This document shows positions 22,989-31,130 of a DNA stretch of 64,000 nucleotides, one piece after another. Source of the stretch: Luteibacter aegosomatissinici (GTDB taxonomy: Bacteria; Pseudomonadota; Gammaproteobacteria; Xanthomonadales; Rhodanobacteraceae). The stretch lies in assembly GCF_023078495.1 (NCBI RefSeq), contig NZ_CP095742.1:1674001-1738000 (forward strand), in the 5' to 3' direction. The position numbers were made by a program, and so were the translations under genes. Position 1 is the first letter of the stretch; the number at the start of each line of letters is the position of its first letter. The notes below the pieces were generated by a model, which did no database searches, had not been told where the DNA came from, and was given only the letters and a program-made list of their open reading frames with translations.

Positions 22989-25001
22989 TCAGGAGCCTTT
23001 ACGGCCGCTGCGACGCGGGCGCGAGGCACCGCGCTTGGACGCGCCGGATTCAACCGGCAGCGTGCCTTTGCAGTCTGGATAGCGACTGCACGACCAAAAT
23101 GGGCCGGTCTTGCCACTGCGCTGGCGCGTGGGCGCGCCGCATTGTGGGCAAGCCGGCCCCTGGGGAACCTTGATGGACAGCGACGTGCTGCCATACTGCG
23201 CGATCAACTGTGAGATCCATGCGGCCTGCTTGTTGATGAACAGGTCCAGCGTGAGCTGGCCGGTTTCGATCATGTCGAGTGCCTGTTCCCAGACGGCGGT
23301 GGTGCCTGGATCGGCAATCGCCGCGGGTACGGCGTCGATCAGGGTGAAAGCCGCATCCGAGGCGCGGATCGCGCGCCCCTTCTTCACGATGTAGCCGCGG
23401 ACGATCAGGCCGCTGATGATGTTGGCGCGCGTCGCTTCGGTGCCGATGCCGACCGTATCCTTGAGCTTCTGTTTCAAGCGCGGGTCCGAGACCAGCTTGG
23501 CGACGCCCTTCATGGACTTGACCAACTCGCCCTGCGTGTAGGGTCGAGGCGGCAACGTCTTGAGCGCCTTCAGATCGACACCGGCCACCTGGCATGCCAG
23601 ACCCTCGCGTAGCGCGGGCAGCACCTGACTGCGTGTTGCGCCGTCGCCATCCTCCTCGGGTTGAGGTTCCGCCAGCACCAGGCGCCAGCCTTTGACGACG
23701 ACCTGCTTGCCGGTGGCCGCCAGCGTTTGCTGGCCGCAGGAGAGGTTCGCCACGGTGCGATCGAACTCGTGGTGAGGAAGGAACTGCGCCAGATAGTGCG
23801 CCCGGATGAGCCTGTACACCGCCGACTCCTTCTCGCTCATGGCCGAGAGGTTCGCCGGTTCGAGCGTCGGGATGATGCCGTGGTGCGCGGACACCTTCGC
23901 ATCGTTCCAGGCGCGTGAGCGCACGGAGCGGTCGAGCTGGGCCATGATCGGGCGCAGCGCGGGATCGGTCTTGAGCAGGCTGTCCAGGACCGTGGGCACC
24001 TCGGCGAACATGCTTTCGGGGAGGTAGCCGGAATCCGAACGCGGGTACGTCGTGGCCTTGTGCGTCTCGTACAGGGCCTGGGCGATCTCCAGTGTCTCCT
24101 GCACGTCCAGCCCAAGCTGCCTGGAACACACCTCCTGCAAGGTCCCCAGGTCGAACGGCAGCGGCGGGCCTTCCCGCACACGCTCGGTTTCGACTGAGAC
24201 GACCTGGGCGCTGCCGGCCGCGCGCATCTGCTGTGCCGCCTGCTGTGCCACCGGCTGCTGCAGGCACCGGCTCGCGTCGTCGGTGCAGCCCTCGGGCGGA
24301 ACCCACTGCGCGGTGAAAGCCTGGCCGCCTGCGGACAGGGACACGTCGATGGCCCAGTACGGCACGGACACGAAGGCTGCGATCTCACGGTCGCGGTCAA
24401 CGACCAGTTTGAGCGTCGGGGTCTGGACGCGGCCGACCGACAGCACGCCGTCGTAGCCGGCCTGCCGCCCCAGCACCGTGAACAACCGGCTTAGGTTCAT
24501 GCCGACGAGCCAGTCCGCCCGAGAGCGCGCCAACGCCGAGTAGTACATCGGCAATGTCTCGGCCGATGGCCGGAGCTTGCCGAGTGCGGCGCGAATGGAT
24601 GCGTCGTTGAGCGCCGACAGCCACAGCCGCTCGATGGGACCGCGGTAGCCGCACAGGTCGATGATCTCGCGCGCGATCAACTCGCCCTCACGGTCGGCAT
24701 CGGTAGCGATGACAAGCTGGGTCGCCTTCGCCAGAAGCGCCTTGACGACCTTGAACTGCGTGGCGGTTTTCGGTTTGACCTCGACCCGCCAATGCTGGGG
24801 AATGATGGGCAACTGCTCGATGGACCAGCGCTTCAACTTCTCGTCGTAGGCTTCGGGCGCTGCGGCTTCCACGAGATGGCCGATGCACCAGGTGACGGTG
24901 ACGCCGGAACCGTTGAGGCAGCCTTCACCGCGCTGTGTGGCACCGAGAATCCGGCCAATGTCTTTGCCCTGGGAGGGCTTCTCGCACAAGAACAGCCGCA
25001 T
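22989..25001 (-). CDS. topB: DNA topoisomerase III (ICE-borne)
   Basis: 670 residues from ATG 25001. The TOPRIM domain starts MRLFLCEKPSQGKDIGRIL and has IATDADREGELIA near residue 100. The catalytic tyrosine is in ATTYPRSDSGYL near residue 321. A C-terminal four-cysteine zinc finger (CPQCG then CSRYPDC) binds single-stranded DNA. Type IA enzymes decatenate replication or transfer intermediates; ICE-borne TopB belongs to the element's own replication set with SSB. Upstream readings to 25277 cover only the promoter region. Confidence 0.95.
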   Translation of the reverse strand: MRLFLCEKPSQGKDIGRILGATQRGEGCLNGSGVTVTWCIGHLVEAAAPEAYDEKLKRWSIEQLPIIPQHWRVEVKPKTATQFKVVKALLAKATQLVIATDADREGELIAREIIDLCGYRGPIERLWLSALNDASIRAALGKLRPSAETLPMYYSALARSRADWLVGMNLSRLFTVLGRQAGYDGVLSVGRVQTPTLKLVVDRDREIAAFVSVPYWAIDVSLSAGGQAFTAQWVPPEGCTDDASRCLQQPVAQQAAQQMRAAGSAQVVSVETERVREGPPLPFDLGTLQEVCSRQLGLDVQETLEIAQALYETHKATTYPRSDSGYLPESMFAEVPTVLDSLLKTDPALRPIMAQLDRSVRSRAWNDAKVSAHHGIIPTLEPANLSAMSEKESAVYRLIRAHYLAQFLPHHEFDRTVANLSCGQQTLAATGKQVVVKGWRLVLAEPQPEEDGDGATRSQVLPALREGLACQVAGVDLKALKTLPPRPYTQGELVKSMKGVAKLVSDPRLKQKLKDTVGIGTEATRANIISGLIVRGYIVKKGRAIRASDAAFTLIDAVPAAIADPGTTAVWEQALDMIETGQLTLDLFINKQAAWISQLIAQYGSTSLSIKVPQGPACPQCGAPTRQRSGKTGPFWSCSRYPDCKGTLPVESGASKRGASRPRRSGRKGS

Positions 25002-25065
25002 GTCCGTCCATCCCGATTCCCGTTGTTCATGGAGTTGCTGGAATCGAGGATGCCGAGCGCCACCT

Positions 25066-25082
25066 GGGGCAGCAGCAAACAA
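25066..25082 (-). repeat. 17-bp motif shared with the pilL upstream region
   Basis: GGGGCAGCAGCAAACAA occurs here, about 65 bases before topB, and again at 1219-1235 about 30 bases before pilL, both in the same orientation relative to the gene. It may be a shared regulator site. Two copies alone are weak evidence. Confidence 0.35.
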
Positions 25083-25208
25083 GCCGCATGCGCCGGCGAC
25101 CGCTTTCACGGGACGGAATGGCTTGGGCGGGGATGGCGCGTGGCCGCAGGTGTGCGGACCAGGAGCCGCGATTTGCGGGAGCGCGTGGAAGTCGATGGAC
25201 GTTGATGG

Positions 25209-25229
25209 AGCTATCCCCTGGGGATAGCT
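25209..25229. promoter_or_regulatory. Palindromic operator-like site, copy 1
   Basis: AGCTATCCCC-T-GGGGATAGCT, a perfect 21-bp palindrome in the gap between ssb and topB. Two further copies lie at 27221 and 27353. This is the pattern of a dimeric DNA-binding protein site; the element's ParB or AlpA are possible binders. Confidence 0.55.
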
Positions 25230-25283
25230 TGCGGGGCGCATGGAGGGCAGCGAAGCATTGCGGCCGCCGCCCTCCATGCCGGT

Positions 25284-25724
25284 TCACTTCCTGCGCTTCG
25301 CCTCCTTCGGCGCGGTCGATTCTTGAGCGGCCTGGGGCTTCGGTTCTGCCTCCTGCGGCTTCGGACTGAGGGCCACGGACTCGATGCGGTACGGCAGGAT
25401 GCCGACGCTGCGCGCATTGATTTGCCAGGTTTCGCGCGGCTGATCCTCGTTGTCCGTCCAAGGCTCGCGCTCCATGCGGCCGATGACCAGCACGCGCATG
25501 CCTTTCTGGTACAGGTCCTTCCAGTGCTCGGCGTCGCGGTGCCAGATTTCCACCGGCGCCCAGAAGCCGCCGCGGTCCTCGAAGGTGCCATCCTTCTTGG
25601 GCACGGGGTTGTCGAAATAGACGTTCAGGCGCAGCAAGCGGCTGGGTTCGTCATTGCCGTTGGGGAATTCGCGGTACTCCGGTGGCGAGCCGATGTTGCC
25701 TTCGCCAGAAAAATGCGTGCTCAT
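25284..25724 (-). CDS. ssb: ICE single-stranded DNA-binding protein
   Basis: 146 residues from ATG 25724. The OB-fold core reads EYREFPNGNDEPSRLLRLNVYFDNP, then WHRDAEHWKDLYQKGMRVLVIGRM, as in the SSB branch carried by these ICEs. The tail is Lys/Glu/Pro-rich and lacks the DDDIPF-like tip of chromosomal SSB, so it probably does not recruit the usual host partners. It coats single strands during ICE replication and transfer and lies directly upstream of topB. Confidence 0.9.
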   Translation of the reverse strand: MSTHFSGEGNIGSPPEYREFPNGNDEPSRLLRLNVYFDNPVPKKDGTFEDRGGFWAPVEIWHRDAEHWKDLYQKGMRVLVIGRMEREPWTDNEDQPRETWQINARSVGILPYRIESVALSPKPQEAEPKPQAAQESTAPKEAKRRK

Positions 25725-25797
25725 GGTGTGATCTCCGTGGTGGTTGAAATACCCGTGCCTCGTCGGCGCCGGGCGCGTGCTGGGATGCCCGGCGCAA

Positions 25798-26325
25798 TCA
25801 CCGATCGCGCATTGCGGCAGGAACGGACGTGAGCCGGCGCAGGTAGGCGTCGTCCGCCTCGGCGGCCTTGCTGGCGCATTCCTGCGCCTGCCTGCCCAGG
25901 GTGTGCAGCAGGCTGATCTGCATGTTCAACGTGATGCGCTGCAGTTCGATCGCGTGCAGGTCGGCCAGCAGGTTGACGGGCGTGCTGCTGCTGGCGATCA
26001 GCTCCCGCCACAGCGCCACGCCCATGGCCGACCTGTCGTGTCTGCGCCAGCGCAAGAAGACGGTTCCTGCGCCAGTGGTCTGTTGGGCCAGTTCGATGGG
26101 CAGCAGGTGGAAGGGGTGCCCGCATGCCTGCTCCAGCACCTGCCGCTGCGCCAAACCGATCAGTTCGTCGCGCATGGCGAAGCACTGGCTGGCCCAGGCC
26201 TCGAAGTCCCCTTTACCCTTAAAAGGCTTTAAAAGGCCTTTTAGAGAGGCCGCGTGTTCTAGCCTCATGAAGGCACCCTGTTGCAGGCCCCGGAAGTAGC
26301 GGGTCGGTTGGTTCAGATCGTTCAT
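25798..26325 (-). CDS. DUF3158 family ICE protein
   Basis: 175 residues from ATG 26325, overlapping the TIGR03761 gene by four bases (ATGA). The N-terminus MNDLNQPTRYFRGLQQGAF and the basic KGLLKPFKGKGDFEAW segment match DUF3158 proteins, which always sit at this place in PFGI-1-type elements. The function is unknown; the basic patch and neighbours suggest a role in ICE replication. Confidence 0.82.
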   Translation of the reverse strand: MNDLNQPTRYFRGLQQGAFMRLEHAASLKGLLKPFKGKGDFEAWASQCFAMRDELIGLAQRQVLEQACGHPFHLLPIELAQQTTGAGTVFLRWRRHDRSAMGVALWRELIASSSTPVNLLADLHAIELQRITLNMQISLLHTLGRQAQECASKAAEADDAYLRRLTSVPAAMRDR

Positions 26326-27101
26326 GCGGGCTCGTCCTCGCCGGCTGACGCTTCGGGCGGCTCTGCGGTGGCGGCTTCGTCGCTGGGCGGAGGCGCTGTG
26401 GCAGGACCGTCGCCGCGCTGTTGCAGGCCACGGCGCACGACGGGTGGCGCAAACTTCGAGCGGCGTGTCCCCTCCAGCACCTCCTGCGGCAGTTCGCCGT
26501 ACTTCTCCAGCGCGACTCGCGCAGCGGCGTTCTTCGCCGCGAAATCGTCGCGGGTGCAGCCCGAGTAGCGATACTGCTGGGCCAGCGAGAACAGGCTGCG
26601 CAGCGCGTGCGCGCCCTCGTTGAGCCAGCGTTCCAAGGTGCTACGGTCGATGAGCGCGGTGTGGTGGGCGAGGATCAGCTTGCGGGCGATGTCGTCGTAG
26701 TCGGCCAGGAGATAGACCGCGGCAAAGCCGAGCTGCGCGTTGACGAAGAGCGGGAGCTTGACCGGCTGCACGTTGAGGTTTTCGCCCAGGCTGAGCGCCG
26801 GTGGCACGCTCGCCAGCGCCTGGTCCACCTGCTCGCGCAGCGATTGCAGCGTGACCTTGGTCTGGTCAAGCTTGTCCTCGATGCGCAGCATCCACCAGTC
26901 CGAGTACGGGTCGTCCTGCTCCGAGCCCCGCCGCATCTTGTTCATCTGGGCGATGTAGCCGTTCAGGCCGACGATGCCCGGTCGCCCCTCGGCGGCGGCG
27001 CGGCCGTGCCAGATGCGGGAAGCGTGATGGGTGTGCAGGGTCAGCGACATCGCGCTGCGCAGGGAGCCGAGATTCAGTTGCAGAGGTTCATTGGTTGCCA
27101 T
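26322..27101 (-). CDS. TIGR03761 (PFL_4669) family ICE protein
   Basis: 259 residues from ATG 27101. Its start LQLNLGSLRSAMSLTLHTHHASRIWHGR and the block DPYSDWWMLRIEDKL match the TIGR03761 family, a marker of this ICE class with unknown activity. The C-terminus is Pro/Ala/Glu-rich and disordered. It is translationally coupled to DUF3158 and preceded by two palindromic sites at 27221 and 27353. Confidence 0.85.
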   Translation of the reverse strand: MATNEPLQLNLGSLRSAMSLTLHTHHASRIWHGRAAAEGRPGIVGLNGYIAQMNKMRRGSEQDDPYSDWWMLRIEDKLDQTKVTLQSLREQVDQALASVPPALSLGENLNVQPVKLPLFVNAQLGFAAVYLLADYDDIARKLILAHHTALIDRSTLERWLNEGAHALRSLFSLAQQYRYSGCTRDDFAAKNAAARVALEKYGELPQEVLEGTRRSKFAPPVVRRGLQQRGDGPATAPPPSDEAATAEPPEASAGEDEPA

Positions 27102-27220
27102 GGTGTCCGCTCGTTGTTGGAAAAGGAGCGGCCAGCTTCGGCAGGAAGCGGAAGGCAGTCAGTCAAGAATCCGAATCCCGGCGGGCCCCGGTTTAGGGCG
27201 CGGCGGTTGCATGCGGCGCG

Positions 27221-27241
27221 AGCTATCCCCAGGGGATAGCT
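27221..27241. promoter_or_regulatory. Palindromic operator-like site, copy 2
   Basis: AGCTATCCCC-A-GGGGATAGCT, a perfect palindrome that extends one base on each side (G...C). It lies about 120 bases upstream of the TIGR03761 gene. Confidence 0.58.
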
Positions 27242-27352
27242 CCATGGAGCGCCAACGAACGCTGCACGCCGGGATCAGGGGGGACAACACCGATGCTGCG
27301 GCAGATGGTCGATCCCAGGCCTGCGACAGCTTGGCGTTGTGCCCAGCGGCGG

Positions 27353-27373
27353 AACTATCCCCAGGGGATAGCT
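27353..27373. promoter_or_regulatory. Palindromic operator-like site, copy 3
   Basis: AACTATCCCC-A-GGGGATAGCT, the same site with one mismatch in the left arm. It lies 46 bases after the STY4528 stop and 112 bases from copy 2. Confidence 0.5.
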
Positions 27374-27418
27374 CTATTGGTGGCCATGGGCATCTACTTC
27401 ACCGCCTTGCATGCCGGC

Positions 27419-28651
27419 TCACTTGCTGGCGAGCAGATTGCGTAGCCGCTCGATGTGCTGCTTGGCGACTTCTGGCGGCACTGGCTTACCCTGCGGCTGA
27501 GGTGGCGGTGCTGGTGGTGGCCGCTCGTTTGGCGGGACGGATGCCGATGGCGCGTCTTTCTTGGCCCAGGCATTGAACTCGCCATGGATGGCGCGCTGGA
27601 TGATGCCGAACAGATACCCCGCAGGATTGCGGATGCCATGACTGCTGCATCGTGTGGCCCAGTCGTCCAGCACGGCCTGTCTCAGCGCGGCATCGACCTG
27701 CTGCAATGCCACCCTGGCACCTGTCTGCTGCTCTGCCTTCAGTTCCGTGAAGCGCTTGGGCCATTGCAGATCGCCCAGCGCGCGCGCCTGCGCGGTAGTA
27801 CGTACTTCATTAATACGACTACTACGTACTGTACGGGCCTGCTTCGGATTCCGAAGAGAGGCGTCTGGCGCGGGTTTCGCCCCTGCTTCGGATTCCGAAG
27901 ACGGGTCGTCCGCATTCCGAAGAAGGCTCGATGCTCCTTCTTCGGAATCGTGGGCGGCATCCTCCTGTGGATAACTTTCGGCGGCCGTGATGCCTTGGCT
28001 GGCGAGGCGTTCGGCCAGGACCTGTAGCCGAGACGGCAGTGTGCGTCCGGAGAGCATCGGATCTTCCGCGATCTCCTTGAGGGTGTTCAGGCCGACCATC
28101 TGGACAGCCTTGGCCGAATGGTCGAGGGACTGGCTGACCAGTGCCAGGTAGTCGGCGTCGAGCTGCATGGCCTCGAAGGGCGTCAGTGGTTCATCGTGCA
28201 GAACGTAGAGGTTGCCGAGGATGCGGCCGGTCTTGGGGTCACGCCGTCGCCGTACCAGGCTCAACCATCGGGTGAGGCGCAACAGCGTCAACGCTCGGGC
28301 CACGGTTTCATGCGAGGCCTGCCCGGCGCAGGGCATCGACGCCAGCCAGGGTCGAAGCTGCTCATACGTCGGGAAGGCTGTCACGCCGTCGTCGTTGAGC
28401 ATCAGCCGGAACACCTGCCAGGCGTTGCGCTCCAGCGGCGTCAGGCGACGGTCGAGGAACAGCCGCCGCGGCACGGTCTCGTGCCGGTTGCCGCTGAAGA
28501 GGAAGGCATCGCCTGACGTGGCGGGCGTCGGCGTAGGCATGGGTGCTGGCGCACTGGGGCTGGGCTTGGGCGCGAGGTCTTTCAGGGCAGCATCGAACAG
28601 ATCCCCGAGTGCGACGGGGCCACGGCGTGGTGCGGTGTCGTCCACGGCCAT
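27419..28651 (-). CDS. STY4528-family ICE/pathogenicity-island replication protein
   Basis: 410 residues from ATG 28651. A Pro/Ala-rich start is followed by the conserved block ETVPRRLFLDRRLTPLERNAWQVFRLM and a winged-helix-like segment (ETVARALTLLRLTRWLSLVRRRRD), as in STY4528-type replication proteins. The middle, near residues 235-290, is low-complexity and is encoded by AT-richer DNA with clustered repeats that may be part of an origin. The C-terminus has GYLFGIIQRAIHGEFNAW. It overlaps no neighbour; DUF2857 ends three bases upstream. Confidence 0.87.
   Translation of the reverse strand: MAVDDTAPRRGPVALGDLFDAALKDLAPKPSPSAPAPMPTPTPATSGDAFLFSGNRHETVPRRLFLDRRLTPLERNAWQVFRLMLNDDGVTAFPTYEQLRPWLASMPCAGQASHETVARALTLLRLTRWLSLVRRRRDPKTGRILGNLYVLHDEPLTPFEAMQLDADYLALVSQSLDHSAKAVQMVGLNTLKEIAEDPMLSGRTLPSRLQVLAERLASQGITAAESYPQEDAAHDSEEGASSLLRNADDPSSESEAGAKPAPDASLRNPKQARTVRSSRINEVRTTAQARALGDLQWPKRFTELKAEQQTGARVALQQVDAALRQAVLDDWATRCSSHGIRNPAGYLFGIIQRAIHGEFNAWAKKDAPSASVPPNERPPPAPPPQPQGKPVPPEVAKQHIERLRNLLASK
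27795..27948. repeat. Repeat cluster inside the STY4528 gene, possible origin
   Basis: Two perfect copies of CTTCGGATTCCGAAG (27842-27856 and 27886-27900) and an inverted pair ATTCCGAAGAAG / CTTCTTCGGAAT (27914-27925, 27937-27948) lie beside a stretch with TAGTACGTACTTC and ACTACGTACTGTAC (27795-27834). The region is AT-richer than its surroundings. Clustered repeats inside a replication gene are typical of iteron origins, but this is inference. Confidence 0.4.
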
Positions 28652-28654
28652 GGC

Positions 28655-29215
28655 TCAACCCAGTCCCTGATCGACCCAGCTCTTGATCGAGGCCCAGACC
28701 ACCGACAGAGGCAGCGACATGCCTTCGGCCAAGTCCATGGAGGCGTCGAGGATGGAGGTTTCGTCTTCGAGATCGACATTCCTACTGCCGGTCACGGCCT
28801 TCCATTGCCGCCACAGCTCCGTGTCCTGTTTCTCGTCCAGCACGGGGTGGCGGCCCTTCCGCTTCGGCAGGCCGAGGATTTCGCGGCGAAGCGCCACCTC
28901 CTGGTGGGTCAAGCCATAGAACCGACTGACCATCTCGGTGCTCGCGCCCAGCCTGAGCATGCGATCGACCGTGGCGATTTCCTTCTCCACGTCCTGCGCC
29001 TGCTTGAGCAGCCGCCGGAGCACTTCGCGGTTGACCGTCACCGAGCACCAGGAGACGTTGGCGTTGGCCAGCACACTAATCAGCGCGGGATGCTTGAGGG
29101 CGTCCAGTTCTTCCTCGCCAAACCCCATCAGTTTGCAACGACGCAGTTGCCCATTGCGCAGGTCATAGAGGGCTTGGGCGATCACGGCCTGGTTGAGTGG
29201 GTGTGGTGCGGACAT
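28655..29215 (-). CDS. DUF2857 domain ICE protein
   Basis: 186 residues from ATG 29215. The sequence NQAVIAQALYDLRNGQLRRCKLMG and a later helix-turn-helix-like part (EMVSRFYGLTHQEVALRREIL) match DUF2857 proteins, which lie between parB and the STY4528 gene in this ICE class. The HTH suggests DNA binding, possibly transcriptional control of the element; the FlhC-like fold proposed for the family fits, but is not proven here. Confidence 0.82.
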   Translation of the reverse strand: MSAPHPLNQAVIAQALYDLRNGQLRRCKLMGFGEEELDALKHPALISVLANANVSWCSVTVNREVLRRLLKQAQDVEKEIATVDRMLRLGASTEMVSRFYGLTHQEVALRREILGLPKRKGRHPVLDEKQDTELWRQWKAVTGSRNVDLEDETSILDASMDLAEGMSLPLSVVWASIKSWVDQGLG

Positions 29216-29230
29216 GTTGGCCTTCCTCGC

Positions 29231-30889
29231 TCACGTTCCAAGGTCCGCAGCGCCGGCTTCCAGGTCGAGCAGGCGCCGGGCCAGCCGCACCAGCCGGAAC
29301 AGCTTGACCAGCGCGGTGTCGCTCAATCGCTGGGCCGCATCACCCTGGCCGTGCAGCAGCGTCGGCAGGTCGATGACGACTTGCCCGTCATGCAGGCCGA
29401 CGTCGGCGAGCCGCTGACCGGCCAGGCACGCCAACAGCGCGAGGACGGCACGGCCCAGCGGCGCCGGGCTTTGGGTGCGGGCCCGGCAGGCGAAACCGAT
29501 ACCGTCTGCACGGTCATCAATGAACTCTTCCAGGTCTGCCTCGCCCGCGATTTCGCGGGCGAACTGTGCGATGTGGATGCGCAAGCGCTCGGGTGTATCC
29601 AGGCCGGGATCGATGTACCAGACATCGGATATCGGATAGAGCCCGCCGGCCTGCACGGGGATGGACTGCAAGACGCTCGCCGAGAAGTCGGGCGGCAGCG
29701 CATCACCCAACTGGTCGGCGACCATGCGCTGGATGGACTGGAGCCGTTCGGTCGTCGGTGCCGGCGAGACGATGTGCTCCCGAAGCAGATCGCTCCCCGC
29801 CGCAGGGCTGGCCGCACCCGCCTGGCTGGCATCCGCGTCGCTCTCGTGCGTCGCGGTCGTTGCCGCAGGTCGGCCCGCAGGCGGCGCTGCCGATGCAGCC
29901 CCTGCGGTGGGTGGCGCGGTGTTGGCAGGTGGGCGCGCGATGGTTCCCGGCTCCGGCAATGCAGGCGGCGTCGAGGGCGGTGTTGGGTCGCTGACCAAGG
30001 CGCGCTGCCGGCTCTCGGATTCGGTCATGTCCAGGGCGAGCACGTCGTAATCGACACCCAGCAACTCGGCCATCTGGCCGATCAGCTCGTCCTGTACGCG
30101 CTGCGCGGAGAACTCGTCGGCCTGGACGTCGAATTGCGACAGCACGTCCTGGAAAAACTCGTCGAAGTCCTGAACCAGTGAGCGGCCCTTGGCGTAGCGC
30201 TCCCACGCGAGCATGCAGGCTTTGCGCATGACCGACAGGCGTTCGACCTGATGGCGACCGAGGCCGCCATAGAGCACGGTGGGGATCGCGGGCAGGAGGT
30301 AGCGCACCGCGTCGTTCATGCGGCTGATGTGCGACTGTTGGACCGGGAAGCCATCGGCAGCGAGGCGGCGGGCCAGCTCGGACTGGCTCAAGGTGGCGCC
30401 GCTTTCTTGCTCGTAGAACTCGCGCGCCTTCTCGACGCCGAGGGCGCGCTCGATGAACGTGAGGCCCCCGCGCAATTCGTTCTCGGCCAGGTGGCCGGTC
30501 AACATGACGACTTCGCCGCGGCTGGGCCAAGGCCGGAACAGGCACGATATACGGAAGAATCGCTCGTCCTTGGTCTCCGACCATAGTTCGCGCAGGATCG
30601 CCAGCCGCGTATTTCCGCCGTTGCGGATGATGTAGTGATCGTCACCTGGTCGGCGAGTGATGGCCGGCGCCGCGTCCAGGCCGCGCTCACGGATGGACGC
30701 CTTGATTTCCTCGTAGGCCGGGTTGCGTTTTTTCCTGGGATCGTGGTCGTAGGGACGCAACTGATCCAGGGTCACGACCATGGGGGTGTCGGCGATCGGG
30801 TCGCTCAAGGCCGAGGCTGACGGGCCGTTGCGCTCGAATCCGGCCGCGAGCAGCTTGCCGGCCATCTGCTGGGAGGTGATCTCAGCCAT
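29231..30889 (-). CDS. parB: ParB-family ICE protein
   Basis: 552 residues from ATG 30889. The ParB/sulfiredoxin-like N-terminal domain has VVTLDQLRPYDHDPRKKRN, EIKASIRERGLDAAP and IIRNGGNTRLAILREL near residues 40-115. A helix-turn-helix (LSQSELARRLAADGFPVQQS) follows. The long C-terminus is Pro/Ala-rich with a helical end, so the protein is larger than chromosomal ParB. With ParA it probably secures maintenance of the excised element. Its start overlaps the HicA-like gene by eight bases. The reading up to 30946 lies inside that gene and is not used. Confidence 0.88.
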   Translation of the reverse strand: MAEITSQQMAGKLLAAGFERNGPSASALSDPIADTPMVVTLDQLRPYDHDPRKKRNPAYEEIKASIRERGLDAAPAITRRPGDDHYIIRNGGNTRLAILRELWSETKDERFFRISCLFRPWPSRGEVVMLTGHLAENELRGGLTFIERALGVEKAREFYEQESGATLSQSELARRLAADGFPVQQSHISRMNDAVRYLLPAIPTVLYGGLGRHQVERLSVMRKACMLAWERYAKGRSLVQDFDEFFQDVLSQFDVQADEFSAQRVQDELIGQMAELLGVDYDVLALDMTESESRQRALVSDPTPPSTPPALPEPGTIARPPANTAPPTAGAASAAPPAGRPAATTATHESDADASQAGAASPAAGSDLLREHIVSPAPTTERLQSIQRMVADQLGDALPPDFSASVLQSIPVQAGGLYPISDVWYIDPGLDTPERLRIHIAQFAREIAGEADLEEFIDDRADGIGFACRARTQSPAPLGRAVLALLACLAGQRLADVGLHDGQVVIDLPTLLHGQGDAAQRLSDTALVKLFRLVRLARRLLDLEAGAADLGT

Positions 30890-31130
30890 GGCCGCCTCCC
30901 TGTGCTTGGGATCGGGCCTCGCGCTCGGCGCGGCGGATTTGCGCACGGGCGTTGAGGGTCGCCCGGTGGTCGCTGGCGGTCGAGCTGGTGTAGATCGCGG
31001 CGCAGCCAGCCTTGGTGAATTTGAGGTGGCCGCCCGGCGTGCGTTTGACGTGCCACCCTTCGCTAACCGCGAACTCGATCAGGGCGCGAAGCCGCTTATG
31101 GCCTCGGGCAAGCTCATGTGCGTTCGCCAT
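30882..31130 (-). CDS. HicA-like small protein between parA and parB
   Basis: 82 residues from ATG 31130, overlapping parA by 17 bases and parB by eight. The motif HVKRTPGGHLKFTKAG is the GGHxKF signature of the HicA double-stranded-RNA-binding fold, in which the His is catalytic in mRNA interferases. No HicB antitoxin is adjacent; the neighbours are parA and parB. It may be an RNA-binding partitioning accessory or a toxin relative that has been recruited. Translational coupling to both neighbours is evident. Confidence 0.78.
   Translation of the reverse strand: MANAHELARGHKRLRALIEFAVSEGWHVKRTPGGHLKFTKAGCAAIYTSSTASDHRATLNARAQIRRAEREARSQAQGGGHG

Larger units (their letters stand above)
27102..27418. 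other. Intergenic control region with two palindromes
   Basis: A 317-bp gap between the STY4528 gene and the TIGR03761 gene. Two palindromes at 27221-27241 and 27353-27373 are the main content. No gene is convincing. It probably carries the promoter of the TIGR03761-DUF3158-ssb unit. Confidence 0.5.

Noticed and set aside
20889-23213. 774-codon plus-strand open frame
   Set aside because: Antisense to the C5 methylase and the end of topB, both of which have full catalytic motifs. The frame has no domain or ribosome site.
26217-26245. AAAAGGC/GCCTTTT-like inverted segment
   Set aside because: It lies inside the DUF3158 coding sequence and is explained by the codons of a Lys/Leu-rich stretch.
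28805-30181. 458-codon plus-strand frame opposite parB and DUF2857
   Set aside because: Antisense to recognised ICE genes with conserved domains; no ribosome site or domain.
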